Assembly (NCBI RefSeq): GCF_900114925.1
Contig: NZ_FOUR01000003.1
Span: forward strand, 434,001-498,000
Direction of reading: 5' to 3'
Origin: Marinobacter pelagius
GTDB lineage: Bacteria > Pseudomonadota > Gammaproteobacteria > Pseudomonadales > Oleiphilaceae
Length of the DNA stretch: 64,000 nt
Numbering within the stretch: position 1 is the first letter of the stretch; each line of letters opens with the position of its first letter. The translations under genes were made by a program, and so were the position numbers. Below the pieces are notes generated by a model that did no database searches, had not been told where the DNA came from, and saw nothing but the letters and a program-made list of their open reading frames with translations. Below are positions 1-8,244 of the stretch, piece after piece.

Positions 1-117
1 GCGGAACAGCGGGTGGCTGCGCAGCGCCTGGAGGCCATCTTCGTCATCAAAGGGTTTGTTGACGGCTACGAGTACGGGTTTGCTGTAGCGGGTGTCGGCT
101 GATTGCATCAGTGCCAT
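1..117 (-). CDS. N-terminal fragment of an unidentified protein, cut by the window edge
   Basis: Only the first 39 codons are present. The ATG at 115-117 follows a GAGGGA ribosome site, and the reading frame stays open to the window edge. The visible residues start MALMQSADTRYSKPVLVAV and continue with an acidic patch; they do not let me name a family. An FNR/ANR-type box lies 114 bases upstream of the start (231-244) with no other gene between. An anaerobically induced role linked to the neighbouring nitrate reductase locus is therefore plausible, but it is only inferred from position. Confidence 0.6.
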   Translation of the reverse strand, partial: MALMQSADTRYSKPVLVAVNKPFDDEDGLQALRSHPLFR

Positions 118-230
118 GTGAGTGTCCCTCTGCATATACATGCATTCAAAATCTTGATTTAAATGGTAGATGCAAACTGGTTGAAAATCGCTCCCCCGAT
201 GGGGGTATTCGGGTGGTTATTCCTGAGTAA

Positions 231-244
231 TTGACTTAACTCAA
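231..244 (-). promoter_or_regulatory. FNR/ANR/DNR-type box
   Basis: The sequence TTGACTTAACTCAA is a symmetric 14-base site with both half-site cores (TTGA and TCAA) intact at the spacing of the FNR consensus TTGAT-N4-ATCAA. It lies in an AT-rich stretch upstream of the leftward gene ending at 117, whose orientation it best serves. Anaerobic or NO-linked activation by an ANR/DNR homologue is inferred. Confidence 0.6.
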
Positions 245-367
245 AGATTAGTTTTGCTATCTACTTAAGTAAAATCAGGGCGCGGACTGGACGGGAGTTT
301 CTTGCCAAAACGCGTTGCGTCGGCATGTCCCGCGGCCCTCGACAACTGGTGCACAGCCTGGCGAAGC

Positions 368-454
368 CCCCCTGTCCAAAACACGCTCCTTCGGCACGTC
401 CCTGTGACGCTTGGGCTCCGCCATCCATGGCTCCGCACAGTTTTGGACAGGGGG
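368..454. repeat. Long imperfect-loop hairpin with 15-bp perfect arms
   Basis: CCCCCTGTCCAAAAC at 368-382 is the exact reverse complement of 440-454, enclosing 57 bases. The enclosed segment contains the palindrome CCATCCATGG. A diverged direct copy of the left-arm neighbourhood (CCAAAAC followed by a TCGGCA and GTCCC pattern) begins near 304, about 72 bases earlier. No protein is predicted here. It looks like an intergenic repeat element downstream of the PPIase gene. It may also terminate transcription, although there is no T-run. Confidence 0.55.
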
Positions 455-490
455 TCTCCACCAGGCTCCAGTGTTTGGGGGGCGTGGCCT

Positions 491-1297
491 TTACTGCATC
501 AGCGGAGAATCCGGCAGTTCCAGATCTACACCTTCAACACCCGTTTCCGCAGCCAGTACCTGCAGGTACTGCCGGAATGCCCTTCTGGTCACGCTTTCGC
601 TCAGGTATTGACGGATCTGGGGCTTCACGTGCTCGTAGGGCAATTGCTCACCGTCTATGCGCTGGTCGACGCGGACGATGTGCCAGCCGTAGCGGGTTTC
701 GATCAGTTCCGGGTTCAGGCCTTCCTGGAGGCTGAGGACCGGGCGTTCGAACTCTTCCACGGTCTGGCCTTTGCTGATCTGGCCGAGGCTGCCGCCCTGG
801 TGGCGGGATTCGCAGGCGGAGTATTGTTTGGCCAGTTCGGCAAACTGGGAGCGGCCATCCAGGAGGGCTGACAACAGTTGGCGGCCGGCCTCTTCCTGGC
901 GGATGCGTTCCTGGACGTCGTCCGGGGCGGCGGCGAGGAGGATGTGGCTGACGGCCATCAGTGTCGGGCTGCGGAAGCGGGCCGGGTTGGCGGCGTAGAA
1001 GCGTTCGCAGTCTTCCTCGGTGGGGTCCGGGACGTTGAGTTCCAGCTCCAGGACGCGGGCGATGCGGTCTTCTTCGTCTTCAATGTCGTCCAGCTTCAGG
1101 AGCGCGGCCTGTTGCAGGAGCAGTTCGCGGATGACGAGGCTTTTGGCGGCTTCGTGCCAGGCCTCTGCCACTTCTTCCGCCGGGTGGTGCTGCATTTCCC
1201 GGGCGATGTCGTCTTCCGGAATCAGCGTTTCGCCCACGTAAACCGGCGGGAACTGGTTTCTGGGCTTGTCGGCTTCGCCAGTGGGGATCAGTTGCAT
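491..1297 (-). CDS. PpiC-type (parvulin) peptidyl-prolyl isomerase of the nar operon
   Basis: This 268-residue protein has a helical N-terminal half and a C-terminal parvulin rotamase domain (about residues 120-230), with the family patterns SHILLAA, ARQYSAC-like FAELAKQYSACES and ETRYGWHIVRV. There is no signal peptide, so it should act in the cytoplasm. Relatives resemble the NifM type and are found directly downstream of narI in many denitrifiers, where a role in NarGHI maturation is suspected. I chose ATG 1297 over an in-frame GTG at 1306 because AAGGTG sits six bases before the ATG. A hairpin repeat lies between it and narI. Confidence 0.85.
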   Translation of the reverse strand: MQLIPTGEADKPRNQFPPVYVGETLIPEDDIAREMQHHPAEEVAEAWHEAAKSLVIRELLLQQAALLKLDDIEDEEDRIARVLELELNVPDPTEEDCERFYAANPARFRSPTLMAVSHILLAAAPDDVQERIRQEEAGRQLLSALLDGRSQFAELAKQYSACESRHQGGSLGQISKGQTVEEFERPVLSLQEGLNPELIETRYGWHIVRVDQRIDGEQLPYEHVKPQIRQYLSESVTRRAFRQYLQVLAAETGVEGVDLELPDSPLMQ

Positions 1298-1318
1298 GGT
1301 GTTCACCTTTGTAAAGTT

Positions 1319-1348
1319 GGGGTCTGATGAACGCTTTCATCTGACCCC
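1319..1348. repeat. 30-base hairpin repeat (REP-like), single copy
   Basis: This is one copy of the dispersed family described at 12247-12377. The arms are GGGGTCTGATGAA and TTCATCTGACCCC, separated by four bases, with one mismatch at arm position 7. It fills the narI-PPIase gap and is followed on the plus strand by five Ts. Confidence 0.85.
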
Positions 1349-1363
1349 TTTTTCATCTCAGAC

Positions 1364-2044
1364 TCAGGCCCGCTTGCGCACCACCTGGTATTTCCGTCCG
1401 AAATACTCCACCGGCACGCTCAGCATGTGCACCAGGCGGGTGAACGGGAACAGTACGAAGATGGTCAGGCCCAGGAAGATGTGGGTCTTGTAGATCCAGT
1501 TCACATCCGCGATGTAGTCCGCCACGCCAGAGCCCTGCAGGGTGAAGATGCCCTGCGCCCAGGCTGTGAACTTGAGCATGGTGGCACCATCCAGGTGGCC
1601 CATGGTGGGCAGGATGGTGAGCAGGCCGAGGGCCAGCTGGATCACCAGGATGATGATGATCATGTTGTCAGCGAAGGTGCTGCTGGCCTGTACCCGCGGG
1701 TCAGTCATGCGGCGGTAGGCGAGCATTCCGCCACCGATGATCGCCATCACGCCGGCGATGCCGCCAACCACAATGGCCATCACCTGTTTCTGGCCCGGGG
1801 TCATCAACCATTCATAGGCCCAGTGGGGTGTCAGCAGACCGACCAGGTGACCAAAGAAAACCACCAATACTCCTACGTGAAAGAGCACAGAGGCCACTAT
1901 CATGTTTTTCTTGCGCAGCATCTGGCTGGAGTGAGCCTTCCAGGTGAACTGGCCATGGTCATAGCGCGCCCAGGTACCGACAAACAGTACGATCAGGGCG
2001 ATGTAGGGGTAAACCCCGAACAAGAGTGTATTGATATAGGACAT
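1364..2044 (-). CDS. narI: Respiratory nitrate reductase gamma subunit, cytochrome b
   Basis: NarI is the 226-residue membrane anchor that oxidises quinol and passes electrons through two b haems to NarH. Five hydrophobic segments are visible, starting at INTLLFGVYPYIALIVLF. Histidines suitable as haem ligands occur in SVLFHVGVLVVFFGHLVG and near the C-terminus in KTHIFLGL and RLVHML. It starts 20 bases after the narJ stop, with AGGAAAAG as ribosome site. Length and motifs match the family. Confidence 0.97.
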   Translation of the reverse strand: MSYINTLLFGVYPYIALIVLFVGTWARYDHGQFTWKAHSSQMLRKKNMIVASVLFHVGVLVVFFGHLVGLLTPHWAYEWLMTPGQKQVMAIVVGGIAGVMAIIGGGMLAYRRMTDPRVQASSTFADNMIIIILVIQLALGLLTILPTMGHLDGATMLKFTAWAQGIFTLQGSGVADYIADVNWIYKTHIFLGLTIFVLFPFTRLVHMLSVPVEYFGRKYQVVRKRA

Positions 2045-2063
2045 CGTCTTTTCCTCCTGCGCC

Positions 2064-2804
2064 TCAGGCGCGCCCTGCCGGACGGGGTGTGGCGTCCGTC
2101 ATCAGCTGATCACTCAGGTGAATGGTCTGGGTCTGTTCCAGTTCGCGGCGGCGCTGTCCAACCACGCCACCGGTGCTGCAGGAACTGCCCTGGTCATCCA
2201 CGAATTTCACCATTTCCTCTTCCCAGACCTTGTCCAGGGCTTCCGGGGTATCGTCGCGCTCTTCGGAGGCCACGATCTTTGCCAGTTCCTGGCGGTCGGC
2301 CTTGCGACCGGACAGGACCAGCAACGAGTCCATGGCCACGTGGTAGAAGCTCTGGCGCTGGAACAGACGTTCACCCAGCAGGCCCAGGATGTGGTGGATA
2401 TCCTCGAGCCAGTTCTGGATTTCCTCCCACGGGCGGGTGGAGAGGTATTCCAGGAACAATGGTAGGTAATCCGGCAGCTCGCGGGCGTCGATTTCCAGCC
2501 CGTTGCGGCGGTACTCTTCCATCAGGTCCACCATGGCCTGGCCGCGGTCGCGGGATTCGCCGTGAACGTGTTCGAACAACAGCAGGGAGGTAGCCCGGCC
2601 CTTGTCGAAGATGCCCACGTAGTCTTCCTGCAGGTCCATCAGGTCGCCGTCACACAGCCGGTCAAGGCAGGTGAGCAGCTGCTCCTTGTTCTGCCGGGGC
2701 AGCCGGCTGTCCTCGAGGACAGCGGCTACCAGGGCGTCCTTGGAGGCCTGGAGTTCTTCGGTCGGGTATTCCAGTACCCGTGCCAGTACTTTGAGAAGTT
2801 GCAT
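2064..2804 (-). CDS. narJ: Nitrate reductase molybdenum cofactor assembly chaperone
   Basis: NarJ (246 residues) binds apo-NarG in the cytoplasm and holds it until molybdenum cofactor and Fe-S clusters are inserted and the complex joins NarI. The N-terminus (LKVLARVLEYPTEEL) and the LFEHVHGESRDRGQAMVDL segment are characteristic of the TorD/NarJ helical fold. It starts with a strong AAGGAGG site ten bases after the narH stop. Its C-terminal 50 residues are polar and variable, as is usual for NarJ. Confidence 0.96.
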   Translation of the reverse strand: MQLLKVLARVLEYPTEELQASKDALVAAVLEDSRLPRQNKEQLLTCLDRLCDGDLMDLQEDYVGIFDKGRATSLLLFEHVHGESRDRGQAMVDLMEEYRRNGLEIDARELPDYLPLFLEYLSTRPWEEIQNWLEDIHHILGLLGERLFQRQSFYHVAMDSLLVLSGRKADRQELAKIVASEERDDTPEALDKVWEEEMVKFVDDQGSSCSTGGVVGQRRRELEQTQTIHLSDQLMTDATPRPAGRA

Positions 2805-2814
2805 CTTGGCCTCC

Positions 2815-4392
2815 TTATTCCTGCAGCTGTTTCGGGTCGACCTGCTTCACCGTGGCCAGCTTCTGCACCATGCTGGTGGTCTGCTTCTTGCCACCGAACA
2901 GGCTGAAGTCGCTGTCGCCACCGCTGCAGCCATCACCGAAGCTGAAACCGCAGCCGCCGCGCTCGGCATAGGCATTCGCGTCCGGGAAGGCTTCCTTGGC
3001 CAGCTCGCGATGGCTGGTCGGGATCACGAAGCGGTCCTCGTAGTTGGCGATCGCCAGGTAGCGGTACATTTCGTCGGCCTGTTTCTTGGTCAGCCCGGCT
3101 TCTTCCAGGGCCCGCAGGTCTTCCTTGCCATCCACGGTCTCGGCGCGCTTGTACAGGCGCATGGCCATGATCCGCTTGAGAGCCAGAACGATGGGCTTCT
3201 CATCACCGGCAGTCAGCAGGTTGGCCAGGTACTTGACCGGGATCCGCAGGCTTTCGATCTTCGGCAGCACGCCGTCGAACTCGACCTTGCCGGCTTCAGC
3301 AGCGGACTGGATCGGGCTGAGGGGCGGCACGTACCAGACCATGGGCAGGGTGCGGTATTCCGGATGCAGCGGCAGAGCCAGCTTCCAGTCCACCGCCATC
3401 TTATAGACCGGACTCTGCTGGGCGGCCTCGATGACATTCATCGGGATGCCATCTTTCTTCGCCTGCTCGATCACTTTCGGGTCGAACGGGTCCAGGAAGA
3501 TTTCCAACTGCTTCTCGTACAGCTCGTGCTCGCCCGGGGCGCTGGCCACTTCCTCGATGCGGTCAGCGTCATACAGCAGAACACCCAGGTAGCGGATCCG
3601 ACCTACGCAGGTCTCGGAACACACGGTGGGCATGCCGGCTTCGATCCGCGGGTAGCAGAAGATGCACTTCTCGGACTTGCCGGTCTTCCAGTTGAAGTAG
3701 ATCTTCTTGTACGGGCAGCCGGAGACACACATCCGCCAGCCGCGGCACTTGTCCTGGTCGATCAGGACGATGCCGTCTTCCTCACGCTTGTAGATGGCAC
3801 CGCTCGGGCAGCTGGCGACACAGGCCGGGTTCAGGCAGTGCTCGCACAGGCGCGGCAGGTACATCATGAAGGTGTTCTCGAACTGGCCGTAGATGTCCGC
3901 CTGAACCTGGTCAAAGTTCTTGTCCTTGCGGCGCTTGGCGAACTCGGTACCCAGGATTTCTTCCCAGTTGGGGCCCCACTCGATCTTCTTCATGCGCTCG
4001 CCGGAGATCAGCGAACGCGGACGGGCGATCGGCTGATCCTTGCTGTCACCGGCGGTGTGCAGGTGCTGGTAGTCGAAGTCGAACGGCTCGTAGTAGTCGT
4101 CGATCTCCGGCAGGTCCGGGTTGGCGAAGATGTTCGCCAGTACCCGGAAGCGGCCGCCGATGCGGGGCTGGATCTTGCCGGAACGGGTGCGCATCCAGCC
4201 ACCCTTCCACTTGTCCTGGTTCTCCCACTCTTTCGGGTAGCCGATACCGGGCTTGGTCTCGACGTTGTTGAACCAGGCGTATTCCATGCCTTCACGGCTT
4301 GTCCATACGTTTTTGCAGGTGACGGAACAGGTGTGGCAACCAATGCACTTGTCCAGGTTCAGCACCATGCCGACTTGGGAACGGATTTTCAT
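2815..4392 (-). CDS. narH: Respiratory nitrate reductase beta subunit, Fe-S electron relay
   Basis: NarH (525 residues) relays electrons from NarI to NarG in the cytoplasm. The cysteine groups are visible: CIGCHTCSVTCK near residue 16, CEHCLNPACVASCP near 184, CRGWRMCVSGCP near 217, and CIFCYPRI with CSETC near 245-265. The Trp in CRGWRMC is the signature of the 3Fe-4S cluster site. The ATG overlaps the narG stop as ATGA (4389-4392), which implies translational coupling. The C-terminal tail contains a Gly/Cys-rich patch before the end. Confidence 0.97.
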   Translation of the reverse strand: MKIRSQVGMVLNLDKCIGCHTCSVTCKNVWTSREGMEYAWFNNVETKPGIGYPKEWENQDKWKGGWMRTRSGKIQPRIGGRFRVLANIFANPDLPEIDDYYEPFDFDYQHLHTAGDSKDQPIARPRSLISGERMKKIEWGPNWEEILGTEFAKRRKDKNFDQVQADIYGQFENTFMMYLPRLCEHCLNPACVASCPSGAIYKREEDGIVLIDQDKCRGWRMCVSGCPYKKIYFNWKTGKSEKCIFCYPRIEAGMPTVCSETCVGRIRYLGVLLYDADRIEEVASAPGEHELYEKQLEIFLDPFDPKVIEQAKKDGIPMNVIEAAQQSPVYKMAVDWKLALPLHPEYRTLPMVWYVPPLSPIQSAAEAGKVEFDGVLPKIESLRIPVKYLANLLTAGDEKPIVLALKRIMAMRLYKRAETVDGKEDLRALEEAGLTKKQADEMYRYLAIANYEDRFVIPTSHRELAKEAFPDANAYAERGGCGFSFGDGCSGGDSDFSLFGGKKQTTSMVQKLATVKQVDPKQLQE

Positions 4393-7300
4393 TTTACAGC
4401 CTCCTGAGCATAGTCATTGCCTTCACCGTCGAGCCAGTCCACGTTCTTCATCTTGCGGACCACCACAAACTCGTCCCGGTTGGAACCTACGGTGCCGTAG
4501 TAGTTGAAACCGTAGGAGTACTGGGCGTAGCCACCGATCATATGGGTCGGTTTCGGGCACACCCGGGTGACCGAGTTGTGGATACCACCACGGGTGCCGG
4601 TAATCTCGGAACCCGGGATGTTCACCAGGCGTTCCTGGGCGTGGTACATCATCACCATGCCGGGCATGACCCGCTGGCTGACCACCGCCCGGGCCGCGAT
4701 GGCACCGTTGACGTTGAACAGTTCGATCCAGTCGTTGTCTTCCACGCCGATCTCTTTGGCGTCGTCCTCGCTCAGCCACACGATCGGGCCACCACGGGAC
4801 AGGGTCTGCATCAGCAGGTTTTCACTGTAGGTGCTGTGGATACCCCACTTCTGGTGCGGTGTAATCCAGTTCAGTGCCTTCTCCGGGTTGCCGTTGGCTT
4901 TCTTGCCAAGCATCGGCGCCGCTGCCTTGGTGTTGATCGGCGGGCGGTACACCAGCAGGCTCTCGCCGAAGGCACGCATCCACTCGTGATCCTGGTAGAA
5001 CTGCTGACGGCCGGTCAGGGTGCGCCAGGGGATCAGCTCATGGACGTTGGTGTAACCAGCGTTGTAGGACACATGCTCGTCTTCCAGGCCAGACCAGGTC
5101 GGGCTGGAGATGATCTTGCGCGGCTGCGCCACGATGTCCCGGAAGCGGATTTTCTCCTCTTCCTTGTTCTTCGCCAGATGGGTGTGATCCAGGCCGGTCA
5201 TTTCCGACAGCGCACCCCAGGCCTTAACCGCTACCTGACCGTTGGTCTCCGGCGCCAGGGTCAGGATCACCTCTGCCGCATCGATGGCAGAGTCGATCTT
5301 CGGCCGACCGGCGTTGGCACCCTCGATGTGGGTGTAGTTCAGGTCCTTCAGGAAGTTGACTTCCTTCTCGGTGTTCCAGTTGATGCCCTTGCCGCCGTTA
5401 CCCAGCTTGTCCATCAGCGGGCCAAGCGAAGTGAAGCGGGCATAGGTATTCGGGTAGTCCCGTTCAACGGTGATGAAGCTGGGCGCAGTCTTGCCCGGGA
5501 TCAGGTCGCATTCACCCTTCTTCCAGTCCTTGACGTCGAAGGCCTGGCCCAGTTCGGCCGGTGCGTCGTGCAGCAACGGCAGGGTGACCACGTCTTTCTC
5601 GACACCCAGGTGGCCCTCGGCCGCCTTGGAGAAGGACTTGGCGATACCCTTGTAGATTTCCCAGTCACTGCGCGCTTCCCACGCGGGATCGGTGGCGGCG
5701 GTCAGCGGGTGGATGAACGGGTGCATGTCGGAGGTATTCAGGTCGTTCTTCTCGTACCAGGTTGCGGTCGGCAGAACGATGTCGGAATACAGGCAGGTAG
5801 TGGACATGCGGAAGTCCAGGGTCACCAGCAGGTCGAGCTTGCCTTCCGGCGCCTCGTCGTGCCACTTGACCTCTTGCGGCTTGGCGCCGCCTTCCACACC
5901 CAGGTCCTTGCCCTGCAGGCCGTTCTTGGTACCCAGCAGGTACTTGAGCATGTACTCGTGGCCCTTGCCGGAGGAACCCAGCAGGTTGGAACGCCAGATG
6001 AACATGTTGCGCGGGTGGTTTTCCTTCGCGTCCGGATCTTCACAGGCGAACGCCAGGGAACCGTCCTTGAGGGACTGGGCCACGTAATCCGCCACTTCCA
6101 CTCCGGCCTTCTCGGCTTCGGCGGCAATGGTCAGCGGGTTGCGGTTCAGCTGCGGAGCTGACGGCAGCCAGCCCATACGCTCGGCACGCACGTTGAAATC
6201 GATCAGACTGCCACCGAATTTGGACTTGTCCGCCAGCGGGGACAGGATCTCGTCGACACCCAGCTTCTCGTAACGCCACTGGCCGGAGTGGGCGTAGTAG
6301 AAGGAGGTACCGTTCATGTGGCGGGGCGGACGCTGCCAGTCCAGACCGAAGGCCAGCGGCTGCCAGCCGGTCTGCGGACGCAGTTTTTCCTGGCCCACGT
6401 AGTGGCTCCAGCCACCACCGCTCTGGCCCACACAGCCACACATGATCAACATGTTGATCAGGCTGCGGTAGTTCATGTCCATGTGGTACCAGTGGTTCAT
6501 ACCGGCACCGACGATGACCATGGAGCGACCCCTGGTCTTGTTGGCGTTGTCGGCGAACTCACGGGCAATGCGGATCACTTTTTCGGCCGGTACGCCGGTG
6601 ATCTTTTCCTGCCAGGCCGGGGTGTAGGGCTTCACTTCGTCATAGGAAGTAGCACCGTCGTCGTCACCCAGACCGCGGCTGATACCGTAGTTGGCAACCA
6701 TCAGGTCATAGACGGTGACCACGCGACCCTCGGAACCATCCGCCAGCTTGACCTTGCGGGTGCCCAGCTTGTGCTTGAGGATGTCCTTGATCTCGACGTG
6801 CTGGAAATGGTCGTGCTCGATACCGCCGAAGTACGGGAAAGCGACATCGACGACTTCGTCGTTCTTCTCGACCATGGACAGCTGCAGGTTGACGTCTTTG
6901 TCCTTGGCGGTCTGCTTCAGGTTCCACTTGCCCTTCTCGCCCCAGCGGTAGCCGATGGAGCCGTTCGGAGCAGTCAGTTCGCCAGTGCTCTCGTCAATGG
7001 CGATGGTTTTCCATTCCGGGTTGTTCTCTTCACCCAGACCATCCACCAGGTCACTGGCACGCAGGAAGCGGCCCGGCACATAGCTGCCGTCGTCCTTCTG
7101 CTCCAGCATCACCAGGTACGGCATGTCGGTGTAACGACGCACGTAGTCGGTGAAGTACTCGCTGGGCTGGTCGACGTGGAATTCCTTGAGGATCACGTGG
7201 CCCATGGCCATGCCCAGAGCAGCGTCGGTGCCCTGCTTCGGGTTCAGCCACTCGTCGGACAGTTTGGACACTTCCGCGTAGTCCGGCGTGATGGCGACAG

Positions 7301-8132
7301 TCTTGGTGCCCTTGTAGCGGACTTCGGTGAAGAAGTGGGCATCCGGGGTCCGGGTCTGGGGAACGTTGGAGCCCCAGGCGATGATATAACCGGAGTTGTA
7401 CCAGTCTGCGGATTCCGGCACGTCAGTCTGCTCGCCCCAGGTCTGCGGCGAGGACGGAGGCAGGTCGCAGTACCAGTCGTAGAAGCTCAGGCAGGCACCG
7501 CCGATCAGTGACAGGTAACGGGCACCAGCGGCGTAAGACACCATGGACATGGCAGGAATCGGAGAGAAGCCGATGATGCGGTCCGGACCGACCTTCTTGG
7601 CGGTGTAGACGTTGGCGGCACCGATCAGCTCGTTGACCTCGTCCCAGCTGGAACGGACAAAACCACCCATGCCCCGGCGGGGCTTGTACTCGGCGGTTTT
7701 CTTCGGATCCTCGACGATGGAGGTCCAGGCTTCCACCGGATCGCTGTGCTGGGCCTTGGCGGCACGCCAGAGCTTCATGAGATGCTTGCGCATCAGCGGG
7801 TACTTCAGGCGGTTGGCGCTGTACATGTACCAGGAGTAGCTGGCGCCACGAGGGCAGCCGCGAGGCTCATGGTTGGGCAGATCCGGGCGGGTGCGCGGGT
7901 AATCCGTCTGCTGGGTTTCCCAGGTCACCAGACCGTTCTTGACGTAGATCTTCCAGCTGCAGGAGCCGGTGCAGTTCACGCCGTGGGTGGAGCGCACGAT
8001 CTTGTCGTGCTGCCAACGCTGGCGGTAGCCGTTTTCCCAGTCACGGTTGACGTCATGGGTTTCGCCGTGGCCGTTGGCGAACGGCTCGCGCTTCTTCCTG
8101 AAGTAGTTCAGTTTATCGATCAAATGACTCAT
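4389..8132 (-). CDS. narG: Respiratory nitrate reductase alpha subunit, molybdopterin catalytic subunit
   Basis: NarG (1247 residues) reduces nitrate to nitrite at a bis-MGD molybdenum centre on the cytoplasmic side. The N-terminal FS0 cluster region reads HGVNCTGSCSWKIYVKNG, and the family stretches YNSGYIIAWGSN and MSTTCLYSDIVLPTATWYEK are present. I set the start at 8132 (MSHLIDKLNYF), preceded by GGAGAGAG. A longer frame to 8228 exists, but it would cover the intergenic regulatory region and adds residues not seen in the family. narG begins 112 bases after narK and may be read from the narK promoter as well as its own. Confidence 0.97.
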   Translation of the reverse strand: MSHLIDKLNYFRKKREPFANGHGETHDVNRDWENGYRQRWQHDKIVRSTHGVNCTGSCSWKIYVKNGLVTWETQQTDYPRTRPDLPNHEPRGCPRGASYSWYMYSANRLKYPLMRKHLMKLWRAAKAQHSDPVEAWTSIVEDPKKTAEYKPRRGMGGFVRSSWDEVNELIGAANVYTAKKVGPDRIIGFSPIPAMSMVSYAAGARYLSLIGGACLSFYDWYCDLPPSSPQTWGEQTDVPESADWYNSGYIIAWGSNVPQTRTPDAHFFTEVRYKGTKTVAITPDYAEVSKLSDEWLNPKQGTDAALGMAMGHVILKEFHVDQPSEYFTDYVRRYTDMPYLVMLEQKDDGSYVPGRFLRASDLVDGLGEENNPEWKTIAIDESTGELTAPNGSIGYRWGEKGKWNLKQTAKDKDVNLQLSMVEKNDEVVDVAFPYFGGIEHDHFQHVEIKDILKHKLGTRKVKLADGSEGRVVTVYDLMVANYGISRGLGDDDGATSYDEVKPYTPAWQEKITGVPAEKVIRIAREFADNANKTRGRSMVIVGAGMNHWYHMDMNYRSLINMLIMCGCVGQSGGGWSHYVGQEKLRPQTGWQPLAFGLDWQRPPRHMNGTSFYYAHSGQWRYEKLGVDEILSPLADKSKFGGSLIDFNVRAERMGWLPSAPQLNRNPLTIAAEAEKAGVEVADYVAQSLKDGSLAFACEDPDAKENHPRNMFIWRSNLLGSSGKGHEYMLKYLLGTKNGLQGKDLGVEGGAKPQEVKWHDEAPEGKLDLLVTLDFRMSTTCLYSDIVLPTATWYEKNDLNTSDMHPFIHPLTAATDPAWEARSDWEIYKGIAKSFSKAAEGHLGVEKDVVTLPLLHDAPAELGQAFDVKDWKKGECDLIPGKTAPSFITVERDYPNTYARFTSLGPLMDKLGNGGKGINWNTEKEVNFLKDLNYTHIEGANAGRPKIDSAIDAAEVILTLAPETNGQVAVKAWGALSEMTGLDHTHLAKNKEEEKIRFRDIVAQPRKIISSPTWSGLEDEHVSYNAGYTNVHELIPWRTLTGRQQFYQDHEWMRAFGESLLVYRPPINTKAAAPMLGKKANGNPEKALNWITPHQKWGIHSTYSENLLMQTLSRGGPIVWLSEDDAKEIGVEDNDWIELFNVNGAIAARAVVSQRVMPGMVMMYHAQERLVNIPGSEITGTRGGIHNSVTRVCPKPTHMIGGYAQYSYGFNYYGTVGSNRDEFVVVRKMKNVDWLDGEGNDYAQEAVK

Positions 8133-8221
8133 GGTCTCTCTCCGGATCGGTTTCCGATGTGAAACCATTGTGGAATAGAGAAACCCTGAAATCTGCGTGG
8201 TTACTACCACATAACCCGGTT

Positions 8222-8239
8222 CTACCACCCTGGTGGTAG
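8222..8239. promoter_or_regulatory. Perfect palindrome with NarL-like 7-2-7 geometry upstream of narG
   Basis: CTACCACCCTGGTGGTAG consists of TACCACC and its exact inverse separated by two bases. This is the arrangement bound by NarL, although the heptamer only partly matches TACYYMT. A further TACCACA occurs at about 8206. It lies between narK and narG, 90 bases upstream of narG. It could instead be a weak narK terminator, but no T-run follows. Confidence 0.4.
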
Positions 8240-8244
8240 GCGAT

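Noticed and set aside
2671..4407. Long rightward open frame of 578 codons opposite narH
   Set aside because: It is antisense to a clear narH gene; its amino acid pattern is low-complexity and it has no recognisable domain. Long shadows of this kind are expected in high-GC DNA.
8133..8228. N-terminal extension of NarG to 8228
   Set aside because: It would translate the intergenic promoter region, and the extra 32 residues do not resemble NarG N-termini. The ATG at 8132 has a good ribosome site.
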